A stretch of 8,098 nt of DNA from Clostridiales bacterium (GTDB lineage: Bacteria > Bacillota > Clostridia > Oscillospirales > Acutalibacteraceae), in NCBI GenBank assembly GCA_019417145.1, contig DXVY01000030.1:1-8098 (forward strand), in the 5' to 3' direction. The notes below the pieces were generated by a model. It ran no database searches. It worked only from the letters and a program-made list of their open reading frames with translations, and had not been told where the DNA came from. Positions 8,001-8,098 of the stretch are shown in pieces. A program made the position numbers and the translations under genes. The first letter of the stretch is position 1. Every line of letters begins with the position of its first letter.

Positions 8001-8098
8001 GGCGAAACCGGCCACGCCTGGAGCCAACCGGCCTTTGCCTGGGGCGAGGACGGCAAGACCTGCACGGCGACCTTCACCTGCGAAAACGATCCGGCCCA
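1944..8098 (+). CDS. giant exported multidomain surface protein (dockerin, Flg_new/InlB-type repeats, cohesin-like), 3' end outside window
   Basis: The frame stays open from ATG 1944 to the window end, giving at least 2051 residues with no stop. A GGGGG-centred ribosome site (1927-1934) precedes the ATG, which overlaps the upstream stop. Order of parts: signal peptide 1-28; dockerin-like loops 36-47 and 69-80; Flg_new/InlB B-type repeat about 99-165; a mainly beta, acidic central region 167-1353 with a duplicated module (330-366, 435-464) and helical stretches near 518-556, 677-728 and 737-784; Flg_new-type repeats 1354-1430 and 1434-1504; Ig/MBG-like segment 1530-1611; cohesin-like domain 1760-1891; Cys module 1905-1943; tandem 79-residue repeats from 1944 on. 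No catalytic domain is recognised. It is probably a secreted or wall-bound adhesin or scaffold-like protein. Any LPXTG or SLH anchor would lie beyond the window, so attachment cannot be judged. Confidence 0.93.
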   Translation, partial: MKKRIVSLILTFSILLSIIPLNALTAFAQDTILYGDADGNGKVELLDVNLMERYIEEKEKTSIHFTEADVNADGAVDDIDVQMVKDYLVGNLDSLTPVLCTLTFETNGGGEIAPITVGQGYGTHKEIPSPAKEGWIFTGWVDEDGNDFYPLAPVMADMTLTAVYEPIESTEQVHIDSFALTDQSPDLSFSLDGDFASADAVKANLTLMAKDGWESVELAVTGSGGKWTVKAKNGFRPGGSYELTLGEGLTFTDKDARFRTVAFTIYREEEDTLNFNPDVQFLEDNSSIDYTMSDGTTVDVLEASVLSNDENTEPITGFFEWYNITGFTPQVGSIICIYTGTDPRERDYTTSNYSDDNAAYVRITDIAAAQNPYSRYSFESLGDDDLDEVLLIPDTIPYQVPSLPQVGEEGKTLNPNAYDHVAYAALGNTEGPEFNSGDLLIFYTDSFENQTEDSEVAYGIITDISYNESLIYRVISAEEKENLVGGLFVKTPVTVTEEDLNIPAMEAELMAQVEQSGFVDDAAALLATNAMGMESVQAQMQTLGFTAEEISTLAAAPLAATGSSSRVVFKMEDLSVKPSVLVDERYDGGFGIRVEVSAVFSVSKTSGTTTNALKIEVSAAFEEQVAVDLSVSIEDQWRGIKLLSKLEKLCCNLGVDVKSYSNVSVGAKFYTVKDSENDIWTALQEAVSEGDTRGLLRELNGLRAQRAMAGDADGSISSRIEEILGQLPSVNVNGQEYSIDEAEERLGLADVSGEFEEILTAEDETGKKTGLEQLMDKYSEMVNTETDWVTLVNQNMFSQEFYISVVAVKLSADLLVHTNLNLAIGADLEYEVGKRYNFWIDVVSKNSGSSEMDLLDERFGFQFYMMGVMGVRIGIKLDVAMGFLTTSIGSIGANVEFGPYIKLHGYFLYVFTKERPQNSAQWIAEEKTMGALHMEFGLYLIVKFKAQILFGAFKYEPTLYDKEFPLLTAGVQNHVYDFALDPGEDDLLYVLDEDGDSRNGVTMGLPEAYRRMKTMNVTEGQKEQVVYENEDFYLRFTNPCFSMTDDSKIFVVPPEGSRREVSDMIVTWKNDKLAFSAYDITITVPVVWTNFSEGEMNKVSTATVMVGNEREGFQTVWSEQYTRLQTFDLPSKEEVLELIGYNDYLSEDGTNLKYEGEGGYRDAKTTGLTIIGDTNYIYDIELKDYNLTVENIQNADGSETSRTYTTVYGKPFLELSSLSNTGADNATEGKYSTFRKLTYTDDSGEEEMFALDTPVNLSYIDRFGSNGRVNANYSDDARTATFTFRGVNVPDRTVTFRSGETPAPGDLQAYVQEVCGEEVAVESVMPVITPSESSMQYVVSCVIGPDYPIYQLNYSVSVPDGYPGGQITMAPSRYFANSVIFEPNLYLVFWGGMTERPQLSPWYYDEALTQPVDFSTARMPEKDITIYAKVLTRSITVHFIVQGEEISAKEVPDGGRLQDLPEVTLSGDQNFLGWFANPEGTGEQYTYYSTITTSENDFYLYAKVGQKEEVSGLNPAYFEQYKINEDYNRNWHYFSFELGQEYLDKGIRPEDFTIQWRPNGAATTVEWQDQYLGNAPLNAGVYDIKLSWPGNENYLAIDEILLTEVVVINKIPFPTTDGNPLGAPRVEKVPGGFGIWTPNNFKRSDYNGDNVVTYVLDYITPDRTFINCGRASEPITGYTTDFSLYTFEIADPASLENIWIDHLGFAYFRARMEVAEGTNYLGVTTSYGTGSLYVLPASTFRAAPALASVASLQAPADTGLSLSAADIETMRGQEFDLTLNLEENPGLWGVWSQVSFDNSAFELLGYTAGEVFSEEQFTAQKDLTKDSFRFLATSDTLNDTTANGKLITLRFKVKDDAEEKAYTIRSEMLQAVNAEGVVQSCAGEETLVLVNTHNGIQVAGQTPTCLQDGKKSYYICTVCAKTFEDEACTKEITDLDEWIVLPATGHAYKAVFNWSEDGKTCTATFTCENDPAHTETEEAAVQSEVKTDATCTEMGVTLYTATVEFEGQSYTDTREVTDIGETGHAWSQPAFAWGEDGKTCTATFTCENDPA
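2037..2219 (+). other. dockerin type I-like domain, directly after the signal peptide
   Basis: Two EF-hand-like calcium loops are spaced as in dockerins. Loop 1 is residues 36-47 with D36, D38, N40 and D47; loop 2 is residues 69-80 with D69, N71, D73, D77 and D80. Each is followed by a helix (DVNLMERYIEEK; DVQMVKDYLVGNL). Loop positions 10-11, which set partner choice in cellulosomal dockerins, are L45-L46 and D78-I79. Dockerins usually sit at the C-terminus; here it is the first domain of the mature protein. Binding to a cohesin is inferred from the family. Confidence 0.82.
2238..2438 (+). other. Flg_new / InlB B-type repeat 1
   Basis: Residues 99-165 show the family signature: a first strand LTFETNGGGEI, then a central G-[WF]-x-F-x-GW element (GWIFTGW, 134-140), then a closing MTLTAVYE strand. 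Such beta-grasp repeats are common in surface proteins of Firmicutes and Bacteroidetes and act mainly as spacer or adhesion modules. Confidence 0.82.
2931..3335 (+). repeat. internally duplicated module in the central region
   Basis: Residues 330-366 and 435-464 share the pattern G-[SD]-hydrophobic-[IF]-YT...D...AY-x-x-ITDI, that is QVGSIICIYTGTD...AYVRITDI and NSGDLLIFYTDSF...AYGIITDI. They are about 100 residues apart, and each is followed by a similar polar strand and helix ending in a P-V-containing strand. This looks like two diverged copies of one roughly 100-residue domain. I cannot name the family. Confidence 0.5.
6003..6455 (+). other. two further Flg_new-type repeats
   Basis: Repeat 2 (residues about 1354-1430) contains WYYDEALTQPVDFSTARMP and ends DITIYAKV, the typical tail of this family, although the usual GW core is degraded. 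Repeat 3 (about 1434-1504) runs from ITVHFIVQGEEIS through FLGWFANPEGTG to DFYLYAKV. They are adjacent, forming a short tandem run far from repeat 1. Confidence 0.75.
6531..6776 (+). other. Ig/MBG-like beta-sandwich segment
   Basis: Residues 1530-1611 end with LNAGVYDIKLSWPGNENYLA and then a VVVINKI strand. This resembles the closing half of bacterial MBG/Ig-like domains, in which a G-x-Y-x-[VI]-x-[LV] strand is followed by a G-N-x-N-Y loop. The front half is less clear, so the domain boundary is approximate. Confidence 0.5.
7221..7616 (+). other. cohesin-like domain
   Basis: Residues 1760-1891 follow the cohesin plan: G-x-x-F-D-L-T-L-N-L near the start, NPGLWGVWSQVSFDNSAFEL as the first long strand pair, a G-x-V-F turn (GEVFSEE), the DTTANGKLITLRFKV motif, and a final strand before LVLVN. 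The length of about 132 residues suits the family. Whether it still binds a dockerin cannot be told; many cohesin-like domains in adhesins may have other roles. Confidence 0.7.
7656..7772 (+). other. Cys-X2-Cys surface module
   Basis: Residues 1905-1943 read C1905, then GKKSYY, then C1916-T-V-C1919, then an F-x-D element and C1928, ending EITDLDEWIVLPATG. The C...YY-x-C-x2-C...F-x-D pattern resembles short modules I have seen in large Clostridia surface proteins directly before repeats like the one that follows. The paired cysteines could form a disulfide or bind a metal. Confidence 0.55.
7773..8098 (+). repeat. tandem 79-residue (237 bp) repeat, first unit and start of the second
   Basis: Unit 1 begins at 7773 (residue 1944, TGHAY) and unit 2 at 8007 (residue 2022, TGHAW). 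Each carries W-x-EDGKTCTATFTCENDPA. Positions 8044-8098 are identical base for base to 7807-7861 (55 of 55), an offset of 237 bases; one extra codon lies just before the identical block. The second unit is cut by the window end, so the repeat number is unknown. Two cysteines per EDGKTC...FTC block are conserved. Confidence 0.93.

Overview
The window reads like a stretch of a Gram-positive, probably gut-dwelling Clostridia chromosome (Oscillospiraceae/Ruminococcaceae-like is my guess). The grounds are GGAGG-type ribosome sites, a U-tailed intrinsic terminator, mid-range base composition, and a secreted multidomain protein built from dockerin, InlB/Flg_new-type and cohesin-like modules. No species can be named from the sequence alone.

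Layout, all genes on the + strand. (1) Positions 1-260 are a regulatory leader. It holds a good sigma-A-type promoter (42-70) followed by four spaced copies of a dyad motif, T-N-CG-N6-CGAA-Y-AG, the first lying at the predicted transcription start. (2) Positions 261-1460 encode a 399-residue regulator with two DNA-binding ends: an excisionase/MerR-like helix-turn-helix at the N-terminus and a LuxR/GerE helix-turn-helix at the C-terminus, joined by a helical, TPR-like middle. It is closed by a strong nested-stem terminator (1474-1536). (3) Positions 1600-1947 encode a 115-residue cysteine-rich protein of no family I recognise. (4) Its stop codon overlaps the start of a giant exported protein (1944 to beyond 8098, at least 2051 residues) that runs off the window. 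In order this protein has a signal peptide, a dockerin-like pair of calcium loops, a Flg_new/InlB B-type repeat, a long central region of unknown fold (about residues 167-1353) containing a duplicated module, two more Flg_new-type repeats, an Ig/MBG-like segment, a cohesin-like domain, a Cys-X2-Cys module, and the start of a 79-residue tandem repeat whose DNA copies are identical over the 55 bases that can be compared.

Working model (inference): the regulator controls its own promoter through the leader motif array and may also control the downstream small-protein/surface-protein pair. The intergenic region before that pair has no convincing constitutive promoter but carries inverted repeats and one partial match to the leader motif. 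The giant protein is probably a surface or extracellular adhesin or scaffold-like protein. The small Cys protein is translationally coupled to it and may be an accessory. No RNA genes, CRISPR arrays, insertion sequences or origins were seen, and no gene-free stretch exceeds 300 bases.
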